NCBI RefSeq assembly: GCF_001636295.1
Contig: NZ_CP014209.1
Coordinates: forward strand, 2,914,001-2,978,000
Direction of reading: 5' to 3'
Origin: Isoptericola dokdonensis DS-3
GTDB lineage: Bacteria; Actinomycetota; Actinomycetes; Actinomycetales; Cellulomonadaceae
Length of the DNA: 64,000 nt
Below are positions 41,966-50,205 of the stretch, in pieces; the stretch's first letter is position 1, and each line of letters begins with the position of its first letter. The position numbers and the translations under genes are program-made. The notes below the pieces were generated by a model, which was not told the DNA's origin, did no database searches, and was given only the letters and a program-made list of their open reading frames with translations.

Positions 41966-41980
41966 GGTAGAAAGGCTACC
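41966..41980 (-). promoter_or_regulatory. vapBC leaderless promoter and operator palindrome
   Basis: On the minus strand TAGCCT (41973-41978) lies seven bases before the vapB GTG. GGTAG and CTACC, five-base inverted repeats separated by five bases, overlap this -10 element, so binding there would block transcription. Confidence 0.6.
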
Positions 41981-42004
41981 CGTGCGTCTACCTTCTCCAC
42001 CAGG

Positions 42005-43453
42005 TCAGAGCCGTTCCACCGCCGCCTGCGCGTGCGCGACGATCGCGGCGATCCCCGTCCCCGCGACCCAGCCGCCGGTGACGGCGAGCCCGGGCGTCCG
42101 GCCGACGGCGCCGCTGAGCGCCGTGACGGTCGCCCGGTAGGCGGGGGTCGGGGGCGGCAGGGCGCCGTCCCACCGCTGGACGAGGTGGTCCAGCACGCGG
42201 TCCTCCAGCGGCACCCCGAGCAGCACGGACGCGTCCCGGGCTGCCTCGGCGGCGTCGGGCGGCCGGGTCTCCTCGCCGAGCCGCCCGTAGGACAGGCGCA
42301 CCACGTGCACGCCCGGGCCGGCGGCCCGGTGGACCCGCTCGGCGAGCCATGGCCACTTCGCCGTGGAATGGGTCAGGGCCTTCGCCCGCACCGGCCCACC
42401 GTCCGGCGCCACCAGCATCCCGGTGCCGCGCGGTGCGGCGTCCAGCTCGGGGGCGTCCAGCAGCAGGGTGACGAGGCGGACGTCCGCTCCGCGCTCGGGG
42501 TGCGGCACGACGCCGGTCCAGGGCTCCAGCAGCGGCGCGACGGCGGGCGTCGTGACGACCAGGCGGGGCGTGACCACGGTGTGCAGCGACCCGCGCCCGC
42601 CCCGCACCCCGGCGGACGTGGCCCGGGTGCGCACCACCCAGCCGCCGCCGTCGTGCTGCTCGACCGCCACGACCTCGTGGCCGAGCCGCAGGGCGGTGTG
42701 GATGGGCCCGGTGGCATCCGTCAGGGGGGAGTCGGTCCAGTCCTCGGCGCTCGCGGCGATCCGCCCGGCGAGGGCTTCGACGACGGCGTGCATCCCGCCC
42801 GCGACGCCCCGCACGGCGGACCCGGCGGGGGCGCTCGCGCGCAGGGACGCCACGGCGCGGGTGAGCGAGCCCTCGACGTCGAACCGGTCCCGCAGGCCCG
42901 GGGCGACGGCGGCGACCGCGAGCCGGTCGAGCGGCGCGGAGTGGACGCCCGCGGCGACCGGCGCGACGAGCCGGTCGGTGGCGCGCGCCCCGAGGCGGGT
43001 GCGGGCGAGGGAGCCCAGGTCCTCGCACCGGGCGCCGACGAACCGCGGCAGCACCCGGTCGAGCGACGCGCGCAGGACGCCCGGCCACCCGATGGCGCGG
43101 CGCACGTCGGCCGCCCACGGCACCGCCGGGATGCCGAGCACTCCGGCCGCGGGCAAGGGGAAGGCACGGCCCGCCGCCCAGCCCCACGCGGACAGCCCGG
43201 ACGGCTCGACGACGTCCAGGTCGAGCCGTGCGGCGAGCTCGGCGACCGCGCCGCCGCGCGCGGCGAACGACTCCGCCCCCAGGTCGACGGGCACCCGCGG
43301 CAGCGACTCGAACGCCCCGCCGCGCACGGGACCGCCCAGGCGGGTCGACGACTCCAGCACGACGGTGCGCAGGCCGCGCTCCACGAGGGTCAGGGCCGCG
43401 ACGAGCCCGCCGATCCCCCCGCCGACGACGACGGCGTCGACCTGCTGGCTCAC
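42005..43453 (-). CDS. hemY: protoporphyrinogen/coproporphyrinogen III oxidase (HemY/CgoX)
   Basis: A 482-residue flavoprotein with the FAD-binding GGGIGGL at the N-terminus, VLESSTRLGGPVRGG, PVAAGVHSAPLDRLAV and the C-terminal GLAVTGGWVAGTGIAA. In Actinobacteria this oxidase usually acts on coproporphyrinogen III in the coproporphyrin-dependent haem pathway, feeding CpfC and HemQ; that assignment is from family knowledge. GTG overlaps the hemE stop by four bases. The gene ends 39 bp before vapB. Confidence 0.93.
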   Translation of the reverse strand: MSQQVDAVVVGGGIGGLVAALTLVERGLRTVVLESSTRLGGPVRGGAFESLPRVPVDLGAESFAARGGAVAELAARLDLDVVEPSGLSAWGWAAGRAFPLPAAGVLGIPAVPWAADVRRAIGWPGVLRASLDRVLPRFVGARCEDLGSLARTRLGARATDRLVAPVAAGVHSAPLDRLAVAAVAPGLRDRFDVEGSLTRAVASLRASAPAGSAVRGVAGGMHAVVEALAGRIAASAEDWTDSPLTDATGPIHTALRLGHEVVAVEQHDGGGWVVRTRATSAGVRGGRGSLHTVVTPRLVVTTPAVAPLLEPWTGVVPHPERGADVRLVTLLLDAPELDAAPRGTGMLVAPDGGPVRAKALTHSTAKWPWLAERVHRAAGPGVHVVRLSYGRLGEETRPPDAAEAARDASVLLGVPLEDRVLDHLVQRWDGALPPPTPAYRATVTALSGAVGRTPGLAVTGGWVAGTGIAAIVAHAQAAVERL

Positions 43454-44613
43454 AGCGAGTGGACGAGCTCGACGACGCGGGTCAGGACGGTCGGGTCGGT
43501 CTCCGGGGGCACGCCGTGGCCCAGGTTGACCACGTGCCCGGGGGCGGCCCCGCCGCGGGCGACGACGTCGCGCACGTGCGCCTCCAGGACCTCCCACGGG
43601 GCGCCGAGCAGCGCGGGGTCGATGTTCCCCTGCACGGCGACGTCGGGCCCGAGCAGCGCGGACGCCTCGTCCAGCGGCGTGCGGTAGTCGACGCCGACGG
43701 TGCGGTCCTGGACGCCGGAGGCGGAGAGGACGTCGCGCAGCGCCTCCAGGAGGTGCCCGGTGCCGGTGCCGAAGTGGATGCCGGGCACGCCCGCGCCGTC
43801 GGGGGTGCGCAGGTCGGCGACGTGCCCCAGCGCCCGGGTGGACGACGGCGCGACGTGCGTCGTGTAGTCGGACAGCGACAGGGAGCCGGCCCACGAGTCG
43901 AACAGCTGCACGGCGCTCGCGCCGGCGAGCACCTGCGCCCGCAGGAACCGGCCCGTGAGGTCGGCGGTCCACTCGGTGAGGCGGCGCCACGTCTCCGGGT
44001 CGGCGTGCATGAGGGTGCGGGCGGCGAGGTGGTCGCGCGACGGGCGACCCTCCACCAGGTAGGCGGCGAGCGTGAACGGTGCGCCGCCGAACCCGATGAG
44101 CGGGGTGTCCTGGCCGTGCGGCAGCTCCGCCAGGCCGGCGACGGTGCGTTGCACCGCCTCGGTGATCGGCGCGAGCGCCACGTCGTCCAGGTCGCGCCCG
44201 ACGAGCTCGTCGACGTCGGCCGCCGTCCGGTAGGGGTGGTCCATGACCGGGCCGACCCCGGCCACGATGTCCACCCCGACCCCCGCGAGCCGCAGCGGCA
44301 CCACGATGTCGGAGAAGAAGATCGCCGCGTCCACCTCGTGGCGCCGCACCGGCTGGAGGGTGATCTCCGCCGCGAGCTCCGGCATCAGGCAGGACTCGAT
44401 CATCCCGGTGCCCTGGCGCGCCTCGCGGTACTCCGGCAGCGACCTCCCGGCCTGCCGCATGAACCAGACCGGCACCCGGCCCGTCCGTTCCCCGCGCAGC
44501 GCGCTGACCAGCGCGGACGTGCCGGTGCGGCCGTCGACCAGGGGATGGGTGCCGGGCAGGATGCTGACGTTCGCCGTGGGGGATGTCACGGTTGACGATT
44601 CTGCCTGCTGCAC
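43450..44613 (-). CDS. hemE: uroporphyrinogen decarboxylase
   Basis: A cofactor-free decarboxylase (387 residues from GTG 44613) that turns uroporphyrinogen III into coproporphyrinogen III. Signatures are VPVWFMRQAGRSLPEYREAR, FFSDIVVPLRLAGVGV, LIGFGGAPFTLAAYLVEG, FDSWAGSLS and VQGNIDPALLGAP. A second GTG at 44589, preceded at eight bases by CAGAAT, may be the true leaderless start and would drop eight residues. It diverges from hemA with about 25-50 bp between starts. Confidence 0.96.
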   Translation of the reverse strand: MQQAESSTVTSPTANVSILPGTHPLVDGRTGTSALVSALRGERTGRVPVWFMRQAGRSLPEYREARQGTGMIESCLMPELAAEITLQPVRRHEVDAAIFFSDIVVPLRLAGVGVDIVAGVGPVMDHPYRTAADVDELVGRDLDDVALAPITEAVQRTVAGLAELPHGQDTPLIGFGGAPFTLAAYLVEGRPSRDHLAARTLMHADPETWRRLTEWTADLTGRFLRAQVLAGASAVQLFDSWAGSLSLSDYTTHVAPSSTRALGHVADLRTPDGAGVPGIHFGTGTGHLLEALRDVLSASGVQDRTVGVDYRTPLDEASALLGPDVAVQGNIDPALLGAPWEVLEAHVRDVVARGGAAPGHVVNLGHGVPPETDPTVLTRVVELVHSL

Positions 44614-44638
44614 GCACGGAACTTAAAGTGGACCCACT
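44598..44638. promoter_or_regulatory. divergent hemA/hemE promoter region
   Basis: For hemA, TAAAGT (44624-44629) lies nine bases before GTG 44639. For hemE, CAGAAT (minus strand, 44598-44603) lies eight bases before GTG 44589. The two overlap, and AGTGG-AC-CCACT spans the hemA transcription start region as a possible operator. Confidence 0.45.
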
Positions 44639-46024
44639 GTGGTTCTGATCTCCCTCACCGCGTCCCACCGCGAGCTGGACCTGGACGCGCTCGAACGCCT
44701 CACGTCCGGTTCGACGTCCGTGGGTCGCACGGTCGTGCAGTCGTGCCGCCCCGTGCAGGGCGCCGTCGTCATCTCCACGTGCAACCGCTTCGAGCTCTAC
44801 CTCGACGTCGAGGCCCCGCTCGACGGCGACTCCGTGCGGCACGCCACCCGGCACGTCGCCGAGCTCGTCGCGGAGTCCTCCGGCGTCACCCCGGAGGTCG
44901 CGGCCGCGTCGTTCACGGTGCGGACCGGCTCCCAGGTGCCCGGCCACCTGTTCTCCGTCGCGTCCGGCCTCGACTCGATGGTCGTGGGGGAGCGGGAGAT
45001 CGCCGGCCAGGTGAAGCGCGCGCTCGCCGAGGCCCGCCAGGACGAGACGACGTCGAAGACGCTCGAGCTGCTCTTCCAGACGGCGTCGCGCACCTCCAAG
45101 CTCGTCGGCCACGGCACGGCGCTGGGCGGCACAGGACGTTCGCTCGTCGCGCTCGGCCTCGACCTCGCGGGCGAGGCCCTGCGGCCCTACCCGGCCGCCC
45201 GCGCCGTCATCATCGGCACCGGCGCCTACGCGGGAGCCTCCGTCGCGGCCCTGCGCGCCCGGGGTTGCACCGACGTCCGCGTCTACTCCGGGTCGGGCCG
45301 CGCCGCCGACTTCGCCGCCTCGCACGAGGTCGTGGCGATCGGCACCGGCCCCGAGGCGCTGGTCGAGGCGCTCGCCGACGCCGACCTCGTCGTGTCGTGC
45401 TCGGGCGCCCGCCAGCGTCGGCACGCGGAGGCCGGAGCCGAGGTCTCCATCGAGTACGTGCTGGACGCCGCCGCGGTGGCCCGTGCCCGCGAGCGTGCCG
45501 CCGCCCGCGTCGTGGACGAGCCGGAGCCCGACGCCCTGGTCATCCTCGACCTGGCCCTGCACCGGGACGTGGACCCGCAGGCCGCGGACGTCGAGGGTGT
45601 GCTGCTCTACGACCTGTCGACGCTCAAGGCGAACGCGCCGGCGACGGCCGTGGAGGTCGTCCACCAGGCGCGTGCCCTGGTGGACCGGGCCGCGGTCCGC
45701 TTCGAGGAGAACCGGCTCGGCCGCGCGGCGGACGCCGCCGTCGTCGCGCTGCTGGACGCCGCCGAGGAGGAGGTCGCCCGGCAGGTCGAGGAGGCCGCGG
45801 CCCGCCTGACGGTCGAGCTCGCGCCGGAAGGGCCCACCGAGGAGGACCTGGAGGCGGTGGCGCGCGGTGCCCGGCGTCGGGTGCACGCCGACCTGCACGA
45901 CCGCATCGTCGAGGTGCGGGCGGCCGCGCTGGCTGCCGCACGGCGGGCGGAGGCGGCCGTCGTCGCCGGTGCCGAGGACACCCTGCGCACGGCCCGGGCC
46001 GACGCCGCACGGTCCTCCGCATAG
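44639..46024 (+). CDS. hemA: glutamyl-tRNA reductase
   Basis: The 461-residue first enzyme of the C5 haem pathway reduces glutamyl-tRNA to glutamate-1-semialdehyde with NADPH. The catalytic cysteine is in ISTCNRFELYLD; other blocks are GLDSMVVGEREIAGQVKRAL, the NADPH fold VIIGTGAYAGASVAAL and a long helical dimerisation tail (FEENRLGRAADAAVVALLDA). The start is GTG 44639. The C-terminus is extended by about 30 Ala/Arg/Asp residues beyond typical enzymes. It stands opposite the rest of the haem genes. Confidence 0.96.
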   Translation: MVLISLTASHRELDLDALERLTSGSTSVGRTVVQSCRPVQGAVVISTCNRFELYLDVEAPLDGDSVRHATRHVAELVAESSGVTPEVAAASFTVRTGSQVPGHLFSVASGLDSMVVGEREIAGQVKRALAEARQDETTSKTLELLFQTASRTSKLVGHGTALGGTGRSLVALGLDLAGEALRPYPAARAVIIGTGAYAGASVAALRARGCTDVRVYSGSGRAADFAASHEVVAIGTGPEALVEALADADLVVSCSGARQRRHAEAGAEVSIEYVLDAAAVARARERAAARVVDEPEPDALVILDLALHRDVDPQAADVEGVLLYDLSTLKANAPATAVEVVHQARALVDRAAVRFEENRLGRAADAAVVALLDAAEEEVARQVEEAAARLTVELAPEGPTEEDLEAVARGARRRVHADLHDRIVEVRAAALAAARRAEAAVVAGAEDTLRTARADAARSSA

Positions 46025-46149
46025 CCCTCAGGGCAGGCATAGCCCTCTATGTCGGGCGAAGTCCGGCACCCGCGAGTAGCGTGACCGACGAGCGCCGGAC
46101 CCCGCCGGACAGCTCCGCGTGCGTCGTGTACTCGTGAAAGGACCGTCTC

Positions 46150-46530
46150 ATGGACAGCTTCTGGGACTACATCTGGTTCCTGCTGTGGATCTTCCTGTTC
46201 ATGGCCTACCTCATCGTCCTCTTCCAGATCCTCACGGACCTGTTCCGTGACCACCAGCTCTCCGGCTGGTGGAAGGCGGTCTGGGTCGTCCTCCTCGTCT
46301 TCATCCCGATGCTCACGGCGCTGGTCTATCTCATCGCGCGCGGGCGCGGGATGGCGGAGCGCAACCTGTCCGCGGCGAAGGACGCCCGCGCGGCGACGGA
46401 CGACTACATCAAGTCGGTCGCCACGACGGCCTCCCCGGCCGACCAGATCGCCTCGGCGAAGAAGCTCCTGGACGAGGGCGCCATCACCCCGGAGGAGTTC
46501 GCCTCCCTCAAGGCGAAGGCTCTCGCCTGA
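46150..46530 (+). CDS. small membrane protein, PLDc_N-like with SHOCT domain
   Basis: A 126-residue protein with two membrane helices (FWDYIWFLLWIFLFMAYLIV and WKAVWVVLLVFIPMLTALVY) in a PLDc_N-like arrangement, a short basic linker and a C-terminal SHOCT motif (PADQIASAKKLLDEGAITPE). Its function is unknown; SHOCT is a short helical oligomerisation domain. The ATG is preceded by AAAGGA. The gene is monocistronic and is followed by a nested palindrome. Confidence 0.88.
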   Translation: MDSFWDYIWFLLWIFLFMAYLIVLFQILTDLFRDHQLSGWWKAVWVVLLVFIPMLTALVYLIARGRGMAERNLSAAKDARAATDDYIKSVATTASPADQIASAKKLLDEGAITPEEFASLKAKALA

Positions 46531-46625
46531 GTCCTGCCTGAGTCCTTCCTGAACGGTCCCGCCTGACCTGTCCTCCCCGCTCGGGGAGGGCGCACGACCG
46601 TCGCCTCGTCCGCGACGAGCAGGCA

Positions 46626-46719
46626 GAGGGGCCGACCTGGTTCCGCGCGGTCGTCAGACCGGAAGCGGAGGTCGCGCAGCGACCGTGAGCGCGACCGCGC
46701 GGAACCAGGTCGGCCCCTC
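46626..46719. repeat. nested palindrome, site D (core identical to site B)
   Basis: Perfect 28-base arms (46626-46653 and 46692-46719) enclose a 38-base core whose reverse complement is identical to the core at 27476-27513, 19 kb away. The arms share nothing with site B beyond the four bases GTCG/CGAC next to the core. It lies between the SHOCT-protein gene and ppx. Confidence 0.95.
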
Positions 46720-46756
46720 CGCCGTCCCTCCACCTCCGGGCGGGCCGCCGAGCGAG

Positions 46757-46762
46757 TAGGTT
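46757..46762 (+). promoter_or_regulatory. -10 element, leaderless promoter of ppx/gppA-like gene
   Basis: TAGGTT is followed by six bases and the ATG at 46769; no ribosome-binding site is present. Confidence 0.65.
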
Positions 46763-46768
46763 GCGCCC

Positions 46769-47692
46769 ATGCGACTTGGCGTCATCGACATCGGCTCGAA
46801 CACCGTGCACCTGCTGGTGATGGACGCCCGGCCGGGCGCACGCCCCGTGCCGCAGGCGAGCCACAAGACGACGGTGCGGCTGATGCGGTACCTGCGGCCG
46901 GACGGCGCGATCTCGCCCGAGGGTGTGGCGGCGCTGTGCCAGGCGGTGGAGGACGCCGCGGCGGTGGGACGCGAGCACGGCGTGGACGGCACGATGGCGT
47001 TGGCGACGTCGGCGGTGCGCGAGGCCCGCAACGGTGCGGAGGTGCTCGCGGAGCTGGAGCGGCGCGCGGGGGTGCCGATCGAGGTGCTGGGCGGGTCGGA
47101 GGAGGCGGAGCTGACGTTCCTCGCGGCGCGGCGCTGGTACGGCTGGGGTGCCGGCCGGCTGCTGCTGCTGGACATCGGGGGCGGGTCGCTGGAGATCGCG
47201 ACCGGGCTGGACGAGTCGCCGGACGTCGCGCTGTCGGTGCCGCTGGGCGCGGGCCGCATGACGAAGGAGTTCCTGCCGGACGACCCGCCGCGCACGCAGG
47301 ACGTGGAGCGTCTGCGGAAGCACGTGCGCACGGTGCTGGCCGACGCCGTCGGGCCCGTGCGGTCGGCTCCGACGCCCGATCACGTGGTGGCGACGTCGAA
47401 GACGTTCCGGTCGTTGGCGCGGCTCGCGGGGCTGCCGCGTCAGGTGCTGGGCACGGGGGAGCGGTGGCGGATGCGTCAGGACCACCTGGCGGACTGGCAG
47501 CCGCGGCTGGCCCGTCTCGCGTCGTCGGACCGCACGGTGCTGCCCGGTATCGGCGTGAACCGTGCGTTGCAGATCGTGGCGGGCGCCGTGGTGGCGCAGG
47601 AGGCGATGCGGGCGCTCGGCGTCGAGGAGGTCGAGATCTGCCCGTGGGCGCTGCGCGAGGGCGCGATCCTGCAGCGCCTCGACCGGCTCTGA
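46769..47692 (+). CDS. Ppx/GppA family phosphatase
   Basis: A 307-residue member of the exopolyphosphatase/guanosine pentaphosphate phosphatase family. ASKHA-fold motifs are GVIDIGSNTVHLLVMDA, ALATSAVREARNG, LLLDIGGGSLEIATG and GIGVNRALQIVAGAVV. It lacks the C-terminal HD domain of E. coli Ppx/GppA, like the short actinobacterial form. It may hydrolyse polyphosphate or pppGpp. Its stop is nine bases from the convergent CoA transferase stop, leaving no room for a terminator. Confidence 0.93.
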   Translation: MRLGVIDIGSNTVHLLVMDARPGARPVPQASHKTTVRLMRYLRPDGAISPEGVAALCQAVEDAAAVGREHGVDGTMALATSAVREARNGAEVLAELERRAGVPIEVLGGSEEAELTFLAARRWYGWGAGRLLLLDIGGGSLEIATGLDESPDVALSVPLGAGRMTKEFLPDDPPRTQDVERLRKHVRTVLADAVGPVRSAPTPDHVVATSKTFRSLARLAGLPRQVLGTGERWRMRQDHLADWQPRLARLASSDRTVLPGIGVNRALQIVAGAVVAQEAMRALGVEEVEICPWALREGAILQRLDRL

Positions 47693-47701
47693 GGCGCGGG
47701 G

Positions 47702-48949
47702 CTACCAGGCGGCAGGGTCCGTACCCCAGGAGTGTGCGGGGGCGGGGTAGTCGTCCACCGGGAGTGCGGGGCGGGCGCTCGTGACGGCGCCGTGCGTGCG
47801 GGTCTGTAGTGACGGCGGGTGGGGCAGCGGCGTGGGCGCCGGGTGGTCGGGGTCGCGGCCGGGCGCGTCGAGCAGCCAGGCTGCGGTGCGCGCGAGCGAG
47901 GCCGTGACGTCCCGGCCGGTCCCGTCGTGCGTGCGCCGGGTCCAGGCGTCGGTGACGGCGGCGGCCAGCAGGTAGCCCGTGCCGTGGTCGAGGGCCTGCA
48001 CGGGCAGCGCGCCGGGCGTGGTGCCGTCGGGGGACTCGACGAGCGCGATCCCGCAGGCGGCCTGCACGACGGAGTCGAACCCGCGCCGTCCCGCCCACGG
48101 GCCGGTCGTGCCCCAGGCGGTGACGCGGGCGTGGACGGCACCGCGGGGCGGCCGCAGCCCGAACGCCTCGACGGCGCCCGGTCGGTAGCCGGTGACGAGC
48201 ACGTCGGCCGCGTCGAGGAGCTCCTGGGCGCGGGCCCGGTCGTGGGCGTCGCGCAGGTCGAGCAGTGCGGTGCGCTTGCCCTGGCCGGTGTCGAGGTGCT
48301 GCGCGGGGATCTCGGCAGGGTCCGGCGGGTCGAGGCGCAGCACGTCCGCGCCGAGCAGGGCCAGCGTGCGCGTGGCCACGGGGCCCGCGATGACGCGCGT
48401 GAGGTCGAGGACGCGCACCCCGGCCAGGGGGAGGGGCCCGCCGGGCAGGTCACGGCGGTCGGCCGCGCGGTCGCTGCGCTCCGTCGTCCCGACGAGCGGC
48501 CCGGCGCCCGTGGCCAGGCCGGGATCGCTCGCGCGCCACTGCGCCTCGGTGCGGACCCGGACGGCGATCGCCCCGGCGGCCGCGGCGGCCTCCTCCACCT
48601 GCCGGGCCGGGGCCGCCGCGAGGGCGTCCGCGAGCGCGTCGCGCCCGGCGTCGTCGGGCAGGCCGAGGACGGACAGCAGGCGGGCCCGGTGGTGCGGGTA
48701 GTTGGCGTGGGTGCGGACCCAGCCGTCCGCGGCGGCGAAGAATCCCGAGTGCGGCGCGAACGGTGCCCAGGGCGCGCCGTCGACCCGCAGCAGCCGGTCG
48801 GAGCCGAACGCGGCCGCCACCCGCTCGGGGTCGAGCGGGGCGTCCACGAGGGGCCCGCGCGCCCCGGCCCGGCGGGCGGCGGCGCGCAGCGCGTCGAGGG
48901 CGGTGCGGGCGAGGTCGGCGACGGGCAGGGTGGCGGCGAGCTGGTCCAC
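47702..48949 (-). CDS. family III CoA transferase (CaiB/BaiF-like), permuted-type
   Basis: The 415-residue protein belongs to the actinobacterial CaiB/BaiF-like family. Sequence order is unusual: a segment resembling the C-terminal half of Frc/CaiB comes first (FFAAADGWVRTHANYPHHRA, LLSVLGLPDDAGRDALADAL, TEAQWRASDPG), and the Rossmann-type N-terminal half follows at about residue 175 (LAGVRVLDLTRVIAGPVATR, LLGADVLRLD, DTGQGKRTALLDLRD, FDSVVQAACGIA, DHGTGYLLAAA). Such proteins transfer CoA between carboxylic acids; substrates are unknown. GTG 48949 lies seven bases below TACGGT (leaderless). Confidence 0.86.
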   Translation of the reverse strand: MDQLAATLPVADLARTALDALRAAARRAGARGPLVDAPLDPERVAAAFGSDRLLRVDGAPWAPFAPHSGFFAAADGWVRTHANYPHHRARLLSVLGLPDDAGRDALADALAAAPARQVEEAAAAAGAIAVRVRTEAQWRASDPGLATGAGPLVGTTERSDRAADRRDLPGGPLPLAGVRVLDLTRVIAGPVATRTLALLGADVLRLDPPDPAEIPAQHLDTGQGKRTALLDLRDAHDRARAQELLDAADVLVTGYRPGAVEAFGLRPPRGAVHARVTAWGTTGPWAGRRGFDSVVQAACGIALVESPDGTTPGALPVQALDHGTGYLLAAAVTDAWTRRTHDGTGRDVTASLARTAAWLLDAPGRDPDHPAPTPLPHPPSLQTRTHGAVTSARPALPVDDYPAPAHSWGTDPAAW

Positions 48950-48956
48950 CCCACCG

Positions 48957-48962
48957 ACCGTA
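48957..48962 (-). promoter_or_regulatory. -10 element, leaderless promoter of CoA transferase gene
   Basis: TACGGT on the minus strand, seven bases before GTG 48949; the same hexamer and spacing as at the ECF sigma gene. Confidence 0.6.
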
Positions 48963-49093
48963 CGCTTCCGCGGACCCGTCACGCTTTTCACCCGGCCGTT
49001 CCGCCGGGGCGGGAGGATGCTGAGGGGAGGCGGCCCCCTCATTGCACGGACGGACCCGCCCCCGGGGACCGCCGTGGCACGAAGGAGCACGCC

Positions 49094-49504
49094 ATGGTCT
49101 CCGTCCGGCGAGGATTCGCCAGCTTCTCGGTCGACGACGTCGACGCCGCCCGCAGCTTCTACTCCGACGTCCTCGGGCTGCGGGTCACCGCCGCGCCCGA
49201 CGCGCTGATCCTCCACCTGGAGGGCGGCACCGCCGTCTTCGTCTACCCGAAGGACGACCACGCCCCGGCGACGTTCACGGTCGTGCACCTCGCGGTGGAC
49301 GACGTCGACGCGGTCGTCGACGAGCTCGCGGCGAAGGGCGTGGAGCCGTTGCGGTACGACACGTTCGAGCACGACGCCAACGGCGTGGTCCGCGGCTTCA
49401 TGGAGGGCGGTGACGGGGTGTGGTTCGCCGACCCGGCGGGCAACGTCGTCGGCTTCATGGACGGCGAGGGGGCCCGGCTGTTCGAGGAGGCGACGTCGGC
49501 CTAG
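49094..49504 (+). CDS. VOC family protein (glyoxalase-like)
   Basis: A 136-residue single VOC domain: SFSVDDVDAARSFYSDVLGL, VHLAVDDVDAVVDELAAKGV and ADPAGNVVGFMDGEGA. Its metal and substrate are not predictable. GAAGGAG precedes the ATG. Its TAG lies in the palindrome CTAG that also provides the stop of the convergent gene, so the two stop codons overlap. Confidence 0.9.
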   Translation: MVSVRRGFASFSVDDVDAARSFYSDVLGLRVTAAPDALILHLEGGTAVFVYPKDDHAPATFTVVHLAVDDVDAVVDELAAKGVEPLRYDTFEHDANGVVRGFMEGGDGVWFADPAGNVVGFMDGEGARLFEEATSA

Positions 49505-50139
49505 CCGGCGGGGGTCGCCACCTCGCGGACCCAGCGGTCGCCGTCGGGCCGGAACCCGACGCGCTCGAGGTACTCGTGCTGCCGGGCGGCGGCCCCCACG
49601 ACGACGACGCGGCGGAACCCGCGCCCGGCGAACAGGTCGTGGCTGCGGTGCACGAACTCGCCCGGCGTGAAGTCGCGGAACCGGGGCGTCACCCAGTCGA
49701 GCTCGACGCGCGCCTCGCTGTCGCCGCCGTCGCGGACGATCACGACGCCCACCGTCTCGTCGCCCCGCGCCACGAGGAAAGCAGTGCGGCCGGTGGGGTC
49801 GTCGTCGGCGCGGAACCCCGGGAAGGAGCGGCCGACGTCCTCGGCGTGCACGCGCAGCAGGTGCCGCAGCCAGGCATCGTCCGGGGCGACCTCCACGACC
49901 TGGTAGACCGCGTCGTCGTGGGCCTCCCGGTAGAGCCGCAGGAGCCAGTAGACGTCGATGACGGCGATCGCGCCGTTCATCGCGGCGAACGGCCACACCC
50001 CCACGACGGCGTTGTACACCGTCGCGACCACCGCGCCCGCGAGGTTCATCCATCGGAACCGCAGCACGCGCGCCTGGGTGAGCGACCAGACCACGAGGAT
50101 CGAGCCGACCCAGCCGAAGACCTCCAGCCACACCGCCAT
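49501..50139 (-). CDS. YgjV-like membrane protein fused to GNAT-like domain
   Basis: The 212-residue protein has an N-terminal YgjV-like trio of membrane helices (VFGWVGSILVVWSLTQARVL, WMNLAGAVVATVYNAVVGVW, AAMNGAIAVIDVYWLLRLYR) and a C-terminal cytosolic domain (about 80-212) that looks like a GNAT acetyltransferase fold (VARGDETVGVVIVRDGGD, VVVGAAARQHEYLERVGFRP). Function is unknown. ATG 50139 is leaderless (TAGGCT six bases upstream). It is divergent from the DUF5926 gene and overlaps the VOC gene stop at its 3' end. Confidence 0.82.
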   Translation of the reverse strand: MAVWLEVFGWVGSILVVWSLTQARVLRFRWMNLAGAVVATVYNAVVGVWPFAAMNGAIAVIDVYWLLRLYREAHDDAVYQVVEVAPDDAWLRHLLRVHAEDVGRSFPGFRADDDPTGRTAFLVARGDETVGVVIVRDGGDSEARVELDWVTPRFRDFTPGEFVHRSHDLFAGRGFRRVVVVGAAARQHEYLERVGFRPDGDRWVREVATPAG

Positions 50140-50145
50140 GCGCCG

Positions 50146-50151
50146 AGCCTA
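50146..50151 (-). promoter_or_regulatory. -10 element, leaderless promoter of YgjV-like gene
   Basis: TAGGCT on the minus strand, six bases before the ATG at 50139, back to back with the promoter of the DUF5926 gene. Confidence 0.65.
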
Positions 50152-50192
50152 GGGCCGCGACGGTGAGGACCGGGCGCGCGCACGGTGGCCGC

Positions 50193-50198
50193 TAGGAT
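50193..50198 (+). promoter_or_regulatory. -10 element, leaderless promoter of DUF5926 gene
   Basis: TAGGAT, followed by seven bases and the ATG at 50206; no ribosome-binding site. Confidence 0.68.
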
Positions 50199-50205
50199 CG
50201 AGCCC

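Noticed and set aside
42005..45898. A single 1297-codon minus-strand open frame suggesting a huge haem fusion protein
   Set aside because: The stretch upstream of hemY is a non-coding frame of hemE and hemA: it is Arg/Ala/Gly-rich with no domain signal, while hemE and hemA have clear family motifs in other frames and hemY has its own coupled GTG start.
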